Below, piece by piece: positions 9,046 through 17,066 of a stretch of DNA of 64,000 bases. Where the stretch lies: contig CAVWEI010000006.1 in the NCBI GenBank assembly GCA_963753845.1, positions 248,001-312,000 on the forward strand. The letters run 5' to 3'. The notes under the pieces were generated by a model. That model made no database searches and was not told where the DNA came from. It saw only the letters and a list, made by a program, of their open reading frames with translations. This DNA comes from Thiosocius sp963753845 (GTDB lineage Bacteria > Pseudomonadota > Gammaproteobacteria > Chromatiales > Chromatiaceae). The position numbers and the translations under genes were made by a program. How positions within the stretch are numbered: the first letter of the stretch is position 1; every line of letters begins with the position of its first letter.

Positions 9046-9465
9046 AAGAAGATTCTGTGTCGCTGCTATCAGCCTTCAGCCTAAACAATCGAGCCTGCAC
9101 GTTCAAACCGGTTTTCGCACTAAAACAGGGCATGAGCGCTGAGGTAGAGCTTGGACAAGCGTTGCGCTTTCTTGCGCTGGGCAGGGTCCGCCTGCCCTCG
9201 TGCCGACTTCCTATACGCTTGATCGCCAGCGGCATTTGGGACAACTTGAAAAAAGGAATTGCGGCTTTTCGGCAGGTGCTGACGGAACGGTATGGATTCA
9301 TTTAGACAGGCGCCAAATGGCTTTGGTCTGCCGCAGGCCGGCATGCACGGCCTCTCTGCGGGGCAGGTCTCTGCGCCGGGGGCGGATTCATCTGCCCCTC
9401 TCCTTAGATGATTCAGCCGTCCAACAACGGATCGGTATGCACAGACCAGAGACGACAAGAAATCC
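9046..9465. other. Intergenic region upstream of the NAGGN operon
   Basis: About 420 bases between the start of the amidotransferase gene and the small lipoprotein candidate. Short open frames exist on both strands (for example 9057-9305 on +), but none resembles a known family or has a convincing ribosome site. The minus-strand promoter of the NAGGN operon should be here; no clear TTGACA/TATAAT pair was found. The stretch has less codon structure than its neighbours and may include decayed DNA. Confidence 0.4.
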
Positions 9466-9615
9466 ATGAATATCGGCCCAGCGTTCCTCGCTTTATTACT
9501 CTGCTCGCTTTCGCTGCTCAGAGGCTGTGCCTCCATAGAAAATATTCCTGCGGCAGAACACATGAGGGGGCAGGAACCCGGTGCCGCGGCGGCGTCGGGG
9601 CGGTCACCATCTTGA
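9466..9615 (+). CDS. Possible small lipoprotein (49 residues)
   Basis: ATG 9466 opens a 49-residue frame: MNIGPAFLALLLC, then SLSLLRGCASIENIP, with a hydrophobic stretch ending in LRGC, a possible lipobox with Cys21 followed by Ala and Ser. The mature part would be only about 29 residues and ends in an Ala/Ser/Gly-rich tail (GAAAASGRSPS). The ribosome site is weak (ACAAGAA). No family recognised. It could be a small entericidin-like lipoprotein, the 5' stub of a decayed gene, or chance. Confidence 0.3.
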   Translation: MNIGPAFLALLLCSLSLLRGCASIENIPAAEHMRGQEPGAAAASGRSPS

Positions 9616-9723
9616 GGGAATTCGCGGGTCAGACCGGCGACCGGCAGCCGCTACAAACGGATGTTGTGGAACGAAGCGTCTGTCTATACTGCCTATCCGC
9701 AAACACAGGGGACAAGGAGTCTC

Positions 9724-10788
9724 GTGGAACTCGACCAAAGAGACCTTATGGAGGCGGTCGATCGTGGCATCCTCCAACAAGATCAGGCCGATGGCCTTTG
9801 GGCCTTTCTGACCCAACATCATCGCGATACACCGCGCTTCAGTTTTACCCATATCCTGTATTACTTCGGCGGCTTGACCGCCATCGGCGCCATGTCGCTT
9901 TTCATGACCCTGGGTTGGGAGCGTTTCGGTGGTCTGGGGCTGTTCGCCACCGCGCTGGCCTATGCGGGGGCTGGCATTGCCCTACTGCACTATTTCCTCT
10001 ATCGCAAACAGCTGCGAATCCCGGCCGGGATCATGGCGACCTTCGTGGTGGTGCTCGCGCCGCTGGCCATCTATGGCGCGCAGGTAGAGCTGGGTTACTG
10101 GGCCGGCGAGCACGTGTTCCGCGAGTTCCACACCCGCATCGACTGGGCCTGGCTGTTCATGGAACTGGGTACCCTGGCCGCTGCTGCGATTATTCTGTGG
10201 CGCTATCGCATGCCGTTCTCGGTGATGCCGCTGGCGGTGGTGCTCTGGTACCTGAGCATGGACCTGGTGCCCATGTTGTTTGGTCCGTGGGGTGGCATGA
10301 GTGGCCACCAGGAATGGCAGACCTACTGGGATTTCCGCAAGTGGGTTTCCCTGTGGTTCGGTCTGGCGATGGTGCTGTTCGCCCTGTTCGTCGACCTGCG
10401 CGCCCGGCATGGCCGCCAGGATTTTGCCTTCTGGCTGTACCTTTTCGGCGTGCTGGCCTTTTGGGGTGGCTTGTCGCTGATGGACTCGGACAGCGAGCTT
10501 GGCAAGTTTCTCTACTGCTGCATCAACCTGTTGCTGATCGGCGTGGGTGCCACGCTGGCCCGGCGGGTGTTCGTGGTATTCGGTGGGCTGGGCGTAGCCG
10601 GCTACCTGGGACACTTGGCCTACGACGTGTTCGAGGACAGCCTGCTGTTTCCTTTCGTGCTGACCCTGATCGGGCTGGCCGTGATCTGGCTGGGTGTGAT
10701 GTGGCAGCGTCACGAGACGGATATCACCCGGCGCCTGCGGACCCTGCTGCCCGCAGAATTGAGGGAGCTGCTGGAAAGCCGTGGTTGA
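9724..10788 (+). CDS. DUF2157 domain membrane protein
   Basis: A 354-residue membrane protein. The N-terminal ~60 residues (VELDQRDLMEAVDRGILQ, then ADGLWAFL) form the helical head of DUF2157 proteins, followed by about ten hydrophobic segments. The function of the family is unknown. I prefer GTG 9724 because AAGGAG at 9714-9719 stands at the right distance; the ATG 21 codons upstream (9661) has no ribosome site and adds residues that do not match the family. It has no operon partner: the NAGGN operon diverges upstream and lipB converges downstream. Confidence 0.75.
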   Translation: MELDQRDLMEAVDRGILQQDQADGLWAFLTQHHRDTPRFSFTHILYYFGGLTAIGAMSLFMTLGWERFGGLGLFATALAYAGAGIALLHYFLYRKQLRIPAGIMATFVVVLAPLAIYGAQVELGYWAGEHVFREFHTRIDWAWLFMELGTLAAAAIILWRYRMPFSVMPLAVVLWYLSMDLVPMLFGPWGGMSGHQEWQTYWDFRKWVSLWFGLAMVLFALFVDLRARHGRQDFAFWLYLFGVLAFWGGLSLMDSDSELGKFLYCCINLLLIGVGATLARRVFVVFGGLGVAGYLGHLAYDVFEDSLLFPFVLTLIGLAVIWLGVMWQRHETDITRRLRTLLPAELRELLESRG

Positions 10789-10830
10789 CGTCCCCCAGAG
10801 CGTTGTCACAAGAGCCGCCACGGCTTTTTT
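10776..10830 (+). terminator. Rho-independent terminator after the DUF2157 gene
   Basis: A compact hairpin AGCCG-CCA-CGGCT (10813-10825) runs into TTTTTT (10825-10830). A larger alternative pairs AAGCCGTGG (10776-10784) with CCACGGCTT (10818-10826), a perfect 9-bp stem that begins inside the gene's last codons. Either way transcription should stop before the convergent lipB gene. Confidence 0.7.
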
Positions 10831-10913
10831 GCCGAAGACGACAGACACCTTGAACAAATGGCGGCGGATGTTCAACGCGACCCCCGCCCTATCGCGGTGC
10901 GGCCGGCTTGCCT

Positions 10914-11549
10914 TCACCCGGCCGCCCGGGTTTGGTAACCGAGCGAGCTGGCGAGGCGATGCGCGAGTTCATCGGCAAGGACCGCCTGTTCGTCGGTGAT
11001 GCCAAGTCGTGTCGTGCTGGTCACCTCGAGGCCTGCGTAGCCGCAGGGGTTGATGCGCAGAAAGGGTTCGAGGTCGTTGCTCACGTTGAGCGCAAGGCCG
11101 TGATAGGTGCAGCCACGGCGCACCCGCAGCCCCAGCGAGGCGATCTTGCAGCCGTCCACGTAGACCCCCGGTGCGTCTTTGCGCGCCTGTGCATGGACGC
11201 CGTGCTCACCCAGCAGCCCGATGATCGATTGCTCCATCGCGGTCACCAGGCGGCGTATCCCTATCCCGGCCTCGCGCAGCGAGATCAGTACGTAGATCAC
11301 CAGCTGACCGGGACCGTGGTAGGTGACCTGGCCGCCGCGATCCGTCTGCACCACGGGGATGTCGCCCGGGCCGAGCAGGTGCTCGGCCTTACCGGCCTGG
11401 CCCTGGGTGAACACCGGCGGGTGTTCGACGATCCACAGTTCGGATGACGTCTGGTCGGTTCGGCTGTCGGTGAACTCGCGCATCGCCTGCCAGGTCGGCA
11501 GGTAGTCGCGCCGACCGAGCTGGCGGATGATCAGCGGTTTGGGCGACAT
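10914..11549 (-). CDS. lipB: Octanoyl-[acyl-carrier-protein]:protein N-octanoyltransferase
   Basis: A 211-residue LipB, which moves the octanoyl group from acyl carrier protein onto lipoyl domains as the first step of lipoate synthesis. Visible motifs: GGQVTYHGPGQLV (about 71-83), KIASLGLRVRRG with the conserved Lys (about 133), and FLRINPCGYAG with the catalytic Cys (about 168). ATG 11549 is chosen because GGAG sits 6 bases upstream, although the frame stays open six codons more. It follows ybeD in the same direction, the classical ybeD-lipB neighbourhood. lipA is not in the window. Confidence 0.95.
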   Translation of the reverse strand: MSPKPLIIRQLGRRDYLPTWQAMREFTDSRTDQTSSELWIVEHPPVFTQGQAGKAEHLLGPGDIPVVQTDRGGQVTYHGPGQLVIYVLISLREAGIGIRRLVTAMEQSIIGLLGEHGVHAQARKDAPGVYVDGCKIASLGLRVRRGCTYHGLALNVSNDLEPFLRINPCGYAGLEVTSTTRLGITDEQAVLADELAHRLASSLGYQTRAAG

Positions 11550-11570
11550 GGTGATCTCCGCTGCCAAGCC

Positions 11571-11840
11571 CTACAGGCGCATCAGGACTTTTTCATCGGC
11601 GGTCAGGTCGTCATAGATCGCGTCGAGTTGTTCACGGCTGCTTGCCTCGATCATTATGCTGACCGAGACGTACTTTCCGGCGCTGCTTGGGCGCATACGC
11701 AGGCTGTCCTCGCGCACGCTGTCGCAATGGCGGCGAATGATCTCGATCACCAGTTCGTGAAAACTGCCGTCGTCGATGCCCATCGCCTTGATCTGGTATT
11801 CGCAGGGGAACTCGAAGCCCCGTCCCTCTTCAGTCGTCAT
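11571..11840 (-). CDS. ybeD: DUF493 family protein YbeD
   Basis: An 89-residue protein of the DUF493/YbeD family, a small ferredoxin-like fold resembling ACT-type regulatory domains; its role is not settled, but it is regularly encoded beside lipB. The start FEFPCEYQIKAMG, the YVSVSIMIEA strand and the C-terminal DEKVLMRL are family features. Its first 11 bases overlap the end of the D-amino-acid transaminase gene, and lipB begins 21 bases after its stop, so the three are likely co-transcribed. Confidence 0.9.
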   Translation of the reverse strand: MTTEEGRGFEFPCEYQIKAMGIDDGSFHELVIEIIRRHCDSVREDSLRMRPSSAGKYVSVSIMIEASSREQLDAIYDDLTADEKVLMRL

Positions 11841-12717
11841 GGCATTCGCTGCCCTGTCTCAGGCGTTCCTTGCAGGCCTGGAACAGCGCGTCCAGACGCC
11901 GCCACAGTTCACCCGGCACCCCCTGGCCGACCGCGCGTCCATTGAGCTTCACGACCGCCGCGATCTCGCGGGTTGAGCTGGTCAGCCAGATCTCTTCCGC
12001 GGTCTCCAGGTCCGCCGCACCGATCGCGGCCTGTGCGTAGGGCACCCCGGCATCCTGCGCCAGCTCGAGCACCAGGTCACGGGTGATCCCCGGCAGCAGC
12101 TCGTCGCTGTCGGGCGGTGTGATCAACAGGCCGTTACTGACCACAAACAGGTTGCTCGCGGTACCCTCCATGGCCGCGCCGTCACGGATCAGGATGGCCT
12201 CGTCGGCGCCCTCCTCGGTGGCCTGGGCACGCGCGAGGACGTTGGCCAGCAGGGTGGTGGCCTTGATGTCGCAGCGGTGCCAGCGAATATCCTCGAGCGT
12301 TATAACGCTGATGCCGCGCTGCGCCTTTTCCTGGTCGCGCGGCGGATTCTCGCTGGTAAACGCGAGCACGTTTGGCGTGATCTCGGCCGGGATCACGTGG
12401 GTGCGGACCGGGTGGGCACCGCGCGTCACCTGCAGGTAAATCGATTGGTCGCGCCCAGGCAACTGTTGCGCGAGGCGCTCCAAGACGGTGCGCCACTCTG
12501 CGTGACCGAGTGGATTGCGCATGCGGATGGCCGCAAGGCTGCGGTCGAGGCGCTGCAGGTGATGCGAGACCCGAAACGGCAGGCCGCCATACGCAGGGAC
12601 CACTTCGTAGACACTGTCGCCGAATAGCAGCCCGCGATCGGTGATCGGCAGGCAGGCCTGCCCGCGCGGCAGGTATTGGCCGTTCAGGTACGCGAGCAGT
12701 GAATCGTCGTCGCTCAT
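11830..12717 (-). CDS. dat: D-amino-acid transaminase (class IV aminotransferase)
   Basis: A 295-residue PLP enzyme of fold type IV. The N-terminal block YLNGQYLPRGQACLPITDRGLLFGDSVYE (in parts), the conserved Lys in DIKATTLLANVLARA (about 145) and EGTASNLFVV, with the Glu that contacts the PLP nitrogen region, are typical of D-alanine transaminase rather than of branched-chain IlvE. It would interconvert D-alanine and D-glutamate, feeding peptidoglycan, which suits a place between dacA and lipB. ATG 12717 has GGAG eight bases upstream; a GTG at 12726 overlapping the dacA stop is the alternative start. 4-amino-4-deoxychorismate lyase is a less likely identity. Confidence 0.85.
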   Translation of the reverse strand: MSDDDSLLAYLNGQYLPRGQACLPITDRGLLFGDSVYEVVPAYGGLPFRVSHHLQRLDRSLAAIRMRNPLGHAEWRTVLERLAQQLPGRDQSIYLQVTRGAHPVRTHVIPAEITPNVLAFTSENPPRDQEKAQRGISVITLEDIRWHRCDIKATTLLANVLARAQATEEGADEAILIRDGAAMEGTASNLFVVSNGLLITPPDSDELLPGITRDLVLELAQDAGVPYAQAAIGAADLETAEEIWLTSSTREIAAVVKLNGRAVGQGVPGELWRRLDALFQACKERLRQGSECHDD

Positions 12718-12722
12718 GCCGT

Positions 12723-13859
12723 TCACTCCAGCATCATCAGGACGCTGTCGACCACGGTACGCCAGATTCCACCTTCCGGCACGTCCTCGAAGGCGACCAG
12801 CGGCTGGCGGGTGATGACCTCGCCATCCAGTTCGACCACCACTTCCCCGACCTTCTGCCCCTTGCTGATCGGCGCCTGCAGGTTGGGCTGGACCTCGGTG
12901 CGGGCATTCAGCTTGTCATACTGGCGGCGCGGGATGGTGACATAGAGGTCTTTCGCGAGCGTAAGCGTGAGTTCCTCCTGCTCGCCCATCCACACGCGGG
13001 TGCGCGTAAGGCGGTCGCCTGCGCCATACAGCCGGTGCGTCTCGAAGAAGCGGAACCCGTAGTTGAGCAGTGACTGACTCTCGCTGAGGCGGGCCTTCTC
13101 GCTTTCGGTCCCCATGACCACCGAGATCAGGCGCATGCCGTCGCGTTTTGCGGAAGCCACCAGACAGAATCCTGCTCCTTCCGTATGGCCGGTCTTGACC
13201 CCATCGACGGTATCATCGCGCCACAGCAGGTTATTGCGATTGTGCTGGCGGATGTCGTTGTAGGTGAACTCTTTCACCGCGTACAACTTGTACAGTTCCG
13301 GGAACTCGCGAATCGTCGCCTCGGTGACCTTGGCGATGTCGCGCGGCGTTGTGTAGTGCTCCGGGTCCGGCAGGCCGGTGGCGTTCACGAAGTGAGTGTC
13401 GAGCATGCCGAGGCGACGCGCATGGTCGTTCATCAGGTTGGCGAACGCCTCCTCACTGCCGGCGACGTGCTCGGCGAGGGCCACGCTGGCATCGTTCCCG
13501 GACTGGATGATCATGCCCTTTAGCAGGTCGTCCACGGTCACCCGCTTGTTGACCTCGATGAACATCCGCGAGCCCGGTGTCTTCCAGGCCTTTTCGCTGA
13601 TCAGGACCTCGTCGCCCGCCTTGACCGAGCCGTCGCGCAGCTCACGGAACAGCACATAGGCGGTCATGATCTTGGTCAGGCTGGCGGGTTCGAGGCGCTG
13701 CCCTTCATCCTTTGCAGCCAGAATGTTGTCGCTGTCGATGTCGATAAGCAGGTAACCGGTGGCGGCCAGTGACGGGGGTGCCGGCGCGGGCGCCTCGGCG
13801 AGCGCCGCCAGGGGGATGAGCAACAGGGTAAAAACGACGGCGAAGACTTTGTTTTCCAC
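12723..13859 (-). CDS. dacA: D-alanyl-D-alanine carboxypeptidase (PBP5/6 family)
   Basis: A 378-residue penicillin-binding protein of the DacA type, which removes the terminal D-alanine from pentapeptide stems in the periplasm. The signal peptide (about 1-22) is followed by the three active-site motifs: SLTK at 60-63 with nucleophile Ser60, SGN at 120-122 and KTG at 222-224. The C-terminal domain after about 275 is the beta-rich PBP5 domain, and the last ~20 residues (WRTVVDSVLMMLE) form the amphipathic membrane anchor. The start is a GTG with AGAGGAAAG upstream. It follows rlpA after 189 bases and is followed closely by dat. Confidence 0.95.
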   Translation of the reverse strand: MENKVFAVVFTLLLIPLAALAEAPAPAPPSLAATGYLLIDIDSDNILAAKDEGQRLEPASLTKIMTAYVLFRELRDGSVKAGDEVLISEKAWKTPGSRMFIEVNKRVTVDDLLKGMIIQSGNDASVALAEHVAGSEEAFANLMNDHARRLGMLDTHFVNATGLPDPEHYTTPRDIAKVTEATIREFPELYKLYAVKEFTYNDIRQHNRNNLLWRDDTVDGVKTGHTEGAGFCLVASAKRDGMRLISVVMGTESEKARLSESQSLLNYGFRFFETHRLYGAGDRLTRTRVWMGEQEELTLTLAKDLYVTIPRRQYDKLNARTEVQPNLQAPISKGQKVGEVVVELDGEVITRQPLVAFEDVPEGGIWRTVVDSVLMMLE

Positions 13860-13987
13860 GATACTTCTTTCCTCTCGGCGACCTGCCGGATCCGTTGGTC
13901 AAGGATACGAGGTGCCGCTTGGCTTTGTTGGATCAGGGATGTCGAACGGTTCACGCTTCAGGCGCGTGAAAGGACCGCACATGTGCC

Positions 13988-14017
13988 ATTCTAACGCTTG
14001 TGTCGAGGCTTGGTCAG
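13988..14017 (-). promoter_or_regulatory. Possible dacA promoter
   Basis: On the minus strand CTGACC (14012-14017) is separated by 18 bases from TAGAAT (13988-13993), about 130 bases before the dacA start. The -10 element is good; the -35 element is weak. It would give dacA-dat-ybeD-lipB a start separate from the mre-rlpA transcript. Confidence 0.3.
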
Positions 14018-14048
14018 GGTGGTGTTGGACTGCCCCGCCTGCCGGTGG

Positions 14049-14918
14049 CTATTCGATGACCACCAGCGGTTCACGAACGCCGAACTCATGCATCTGCGTG
14101 CTGACGTTGTCGGCAGCCGACACCGAGGCGAGCGGTCCTACCTGGACCCGATGCACCGGGCCGCCGGTGGTCGCTGCCGGGATCACCCGGACATTGCGCG
14201 CCAGGCCCTGTTCGAGCCGCTTTCGCAGACGCTCGGCATTGGCGCTGTTGCTGAAAGAGCCAGCCTGCAGAAAGATCCTCGGTTCCTCCTGCCGTGTCTC
14301 ATTGTCCGGCATGGCGGGCTGCCTGGTCGGCGGGGGGCGGTAGGCGACGCGGGTCGGCGACGCCTTCTTGGGGGCCCTCGGGTCGATCGCGCGGATCTCC
14401 ACGAGGGCGGTCCCCTTGCCCAGCATGCCGATCCGCGAGGCGGCGGCGTATGACAGGTCGATTACGCGGTTGTCGTGAAAGGGGCCGCGGTCGTTGACCC
14501 GCACGATCACGCTGCGGCCATTTTCGAGGTTGGTTACCTGGAGATAGGTCGGAATAGGCAGCTTTTTGTGAGCCGCCGACATGGAGTACATGTCATAGGT
14601 CTCACCATTCGACGTCTTGCGGCCATGGAACTTGCGTCCGTACCAGGAGGCGATCCCGCGCTCGACGAAGCCCTTGCTGTCGTTGACGGTGTGGTAGCGT
14701 TTGCCCAGCACCACATAGGTGCCGGGGTTGCCGCCACGGCTGCGGGGCTCGACCTTGGGCACCGCATCCGGCACATGGCTCACATCGCGGTGCTGGCCTG
14801 GGCCATCCTCCGGATAGGGGTAGCTGCGGCCGTCGCCACCGCAGCCACCGAGGGTCACCGCGATCAGTGCGATCAGGGACAGCGCCAGGGCGGGCCTTGG
14901 AAGCTTATGAAAACCCAT
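14049..14918 (-). CDS. rlpA: RlpA septal lytic transglycosylase lipoprotein
   Basis: A lipoprotein of about 289 residues. ATG 14918 gives a lipoprotein signal (MGFHKLPRP, hydrophobic core, LGGC); the frame is open seven codons further but would then overlap mltB. The double-psi beta-barrel domain (about 80-170) contains GIASWYGRKFHGRKTSNGE (in parts), YDMYSMSAAHKKLPIPT and VNDRGPFHDNRVIDLSYAAA. A C-terminal SPOR domain (about 210-289) with IFLQAGSFSNSANAERL binds glycan strands lacking stem peptides, directing it to the septum. In Pseudomonas, RlpA cleaves such naked glycans. It lies directly after mltB in the cell-wall operon. Confidence 0.93.
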   Translation of the reverse strand: MGFHKLPRPALALSLIALIAVTLGGCGGDGRSYPYPEDGPGQHRDVSHVPDAVPKVEPRSRGGNPGTYVVLGKRYHTVNDSKGFVERGIASWYGRKFHGRKTSNGETYDMYSMSAAHKKLPIPTYLQVTNLENGRSVIVRVNDRGPFHDNRVIDLSYAAASRIGMLGKGTALVEIRAIDPRAPKKASPTRVAYRPPPTRQPAMPDNETRQEEPRIFLQAGSFSNSANAERLRKRLEQGLARNVRVIPAATTGGPVHRVQVGPLASVSAADNVSTQMHEFGVREPLVVIE

Positions 14919-14928
14919 GGGTAAGAAC

Positions 14929-15924
14929 TCAGCCTGCACCCGGCGCCGGCACCAACTGCCCGTGGCGTTCGCGGATCGCCTCGCTCAGCTGGTAGACCGC
15001 CATGGCATATTTGGTGCGGGGGTTGTAGCGCATGATGGCATAGAAGTTGTCCAGGCCGATCCAGTATTCGGTGCCGTCGTTGGTTTCGAAATCCATCAGG
15101 CTGAGCTCGCCGCCGGGTGGCGCGGGGCCGATGTCGATCCCGGCCGACGTCAGCTGCTCGGGTTTCAGGCTGGGTTTTGCACCCGCGTCCACCAGCGACT
15201 TGTGCGCCGGGGTGACGCCGTCGGCCGGCCAGGTCACGGGCTCTCCGGCCTTCCAGCGGCCCTTGCGGGAGAAATAGTTGGCGACACTGCCGATGACGTC
15301 GTCGGGATTGTTCCAGATATCGCGCTTGCCGTCACCGTCGAAGTCGACCGCATAGGTGCGGAAGCTGTCGGGCATGAACTGAGGGACCCCCATCGCGCCG
15401 GCGTAGGACCCTGTGGGCATGGTCGGCTGGATCTTTTCCTCCCGCGCAAACAGCAGGAACTCCTTGAGTTGTTCGCGAAAGAACTCCCCGCGGCGCGGGT
15501 AGTGGAACCCCAGCGTATGCAGCGCATCCAGTACGCGGTAACCGCCCGTGTGTGCCCCATAGCGGGTCTCCACGCCCAGTATGGCGACGATGATCTGTGG
15601 CGGCACTCCATACTGCTCCTCTGCGCGTGCCAGGGTGTCCGCGTGATCCTGCCAGAAAGCCACGCCGCCCTCGATGCGCGAGGGGGTGAGGAAGATGGCG
15701 CGGTACTCGCTCCAGTTGAGACGCCGCTCGGCCGGACGTGATATCGCGTCGAGAATCGCCTGGCGCTTCTCGGCCTGGTACAGCCAGCGGGTGACCTGGG
15801 TCTTGGAGAAGCCGTACCTCTCGACCATCTCGTTGATCAGGTCCGCACGCAGCTGGTCCGGTGTCTTGGCATGGGCGACCGTGGCGGGGATAAGCAGGAC
15901 AAGCAGCAGGGCGATGATGCGCAT
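14929..15924 (-). CDS. mltB: Membrane-bound lytic murein transglycosylase B
   Basis: A 331-residue lytic transglycosylase of the MltB/SltB family, which cuts peptidoglycan with formation of 1,6-anhydromuramic ends. The start is ATG 15924, which yields a signal peptide (MRIIALLLVLLIPATVAHA). The longer open frame upstream is a shadow of rodA and mrdA. The catalytic glutamate lies in ILGVETRYG (about 120-128). YAGAMGVPQFMPDSFR and DFDGDGKRDIWNNPDDVIGS (in parts) are also typical. No lipobox Cys is visible at the signal-peptide end, so the enzyme may be soluble periplasmic. It lies between rodA and rlpA. Confidence 0.92.
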   Translation of the reverse strand: MRIIALLLVLLIPATVAHAKTPDQLRADLINEMVERYGFSKTQVTRWLYQAEKRQAILDAISRPAERRLNWSEYRAIFLTPSRIEGGVAFWQDHADTLARAEEQYGVPPQIIVAILGVETRYGAHTGGYRVLDALHTLGFHYPRRGEFFREQLKEFLLFAREEKIQPTMPTGSYAGAMGVPQFMPDSFRTYAVDFDGDGKRDIWNNPDDVIGSVANYFSRKGRWKAGEPVTWPADGVTPAHKSLVDAGAKPSLKPEQLTSAGIDIGPAPPGGELSLMDFETNDGTEYWIGLDNFYAIMRYNPRTKYAMAVYQLSEAIRERHGQLVPAPGAG

Positions 15925-15926
15925 TT

Positions 15927-17066
15927 TCAGGTCGTGAGCAGCCTTCGATGGGTATGAATGGACATGAGCATACCGAAGCCGGCCATCAGGGTCACCAGCG
16001 AGGTGCCGCCGTAGCTGACCAGTGGCAGGGGTACGCCAACGACCGGCAGCAGGCCGGTCACCATCCCCGTGTTGACGAACAGGTAGACGAAGAACACCAG
16101 GGTCAGCGAGCCTGCCAGCAGTCGCGCGAAGGTATCCTGCGCGCGGGTGGCGATATAAAGGCCACGCGCGATGACGAACAGGTACAGGGAGAGCAGGGCC
16201 AGGACGCCGATCAGTCCGAATTCCTCCGACAGAACGGCGAATATGAAATCGGTATGGCGCTCGGGCAGAAAGTCGAGCTGCGACTGGGTGCCGTTCAGCC
16301 AACCCTTGCCGTAGACACCCCCCGAACCGATGGCGATCTTGGATTGAATGATGTGGTAGCCGGCACCGAGCGGGTCTTTCTCGGGGTCGAGGAAGGTCAG
16401 CACGCGCTGGCGCTGGTAGTCGCGCATCAGGTACCAGGCGACCGGGGCGGCCGCGGCTCCGGCGACCACCAGGCCAGCTATCAGGCGCCAGCTGATCCCG
16501 GCCAGGAACAGCACGAAGATACCTGCGCTGGCGACGAGCAGAGAGGTCCCCAGGTCCGGCTGCTTGGCGATCAGCAACACCGGGACGGTGATCATCACGG
16601 CCGCCGCGGTCAGGCGCTGCCAGCTCGGCGGCAGGCGTTTCTCCGCCAGGTACCAGGCGACCATCAGCGGCACCGCCAGTTTGACCATCTCCGAGGGTTG
16701 GAAGCGCACGATCCCGAGATCGAGCCAGCGTTGCGCACCCTTGCCGACCTCGCCGAACACCAGCACCGCGATCAGCATCAGTAGCCCGACACCATAGAGC
16801 CAGGGACTCCAGCGCCTGAGCGTGGCGGGATTGACCTGGGCGATGGCCAGCATGATCGCCAGCGCAAGCACGATCCTGACGGCCTGGCGCTCCACCTGGT
16901 CGATATTTTCGCCTGACGCGGAGTACAGGACGATGAGACCGAAACCGGACAGCAGCAGCAGGCCGACCAGCAGCGGCAGGTCGATATGGAAAACCGCCAG
17001 CAGGCCCTGGCGCCGGTTGGGGTTGGTCGGTGTCAGGTCGCCGAGCTGGCGCGGCGAATAGTTCAC
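15927..17066 (-). CDS. rodA: Peptidoglycan glycosyltransferase RodA
   Basis: A 379-residue SEDS-family protein with about ten membrane segments, the lipid II polymerase of the elongasome that works with PBP2. LYSASGENIDQV (about 47-58), the WLNGTQSQLDFLPERHTDFIF loop (in parts, about 255-275) and the C-terminal PLPLVSYGGTSLV (about 340-352) are SEDS signatures. The GTG start (17066) overlaps the mrdA stop as GTGA, with GGAGGAGGG immediately upstream, so translation is probably coupled to mrdA. Confidence 0.95.
   Translation of the reverse strand: MNYSPRQLGDLTPTNPNRRQGLLAVFHIDLPLLVGLLLLSGFGLIVLYSASGENIDQVERQAVRIVLALAIMLAIAQVNPATLRRWSPWLYGVGLLMLIAVLVFGEVGKGAQRWLDLGIVRFQPSEMVKLAVPLMVAWYLAEKRLPPSWQRLTAAAVMITVPVLLIAKQPDLGTSLLVASAGIFVLFLAGISWRLIAGLVVAGAAAAPVAWYLMRDYQRQRVLTFLDPEKDPLGAGYHIIQSKIAIGSGGVYGKGWLNGTQSQLDFLPERHTDFIFAVLSEEFGLIGVLALLSLYLFVIARGLYIATRAQDTFARLLAGSLTLVFFVYLFVNTGMVTGLLPVVGVPLPLVSYGGTSLVTLMAGFGMLMSIHTHRRLLTT

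Noticed and set aside
9408..10853. A 481-residue plus-strand frame overlapping the DUF2157 gene
   Set aside because: Arg/Pro/Gly-rich shadow frame; the DUF2157 frame has membrane segments and a good ribosome site.
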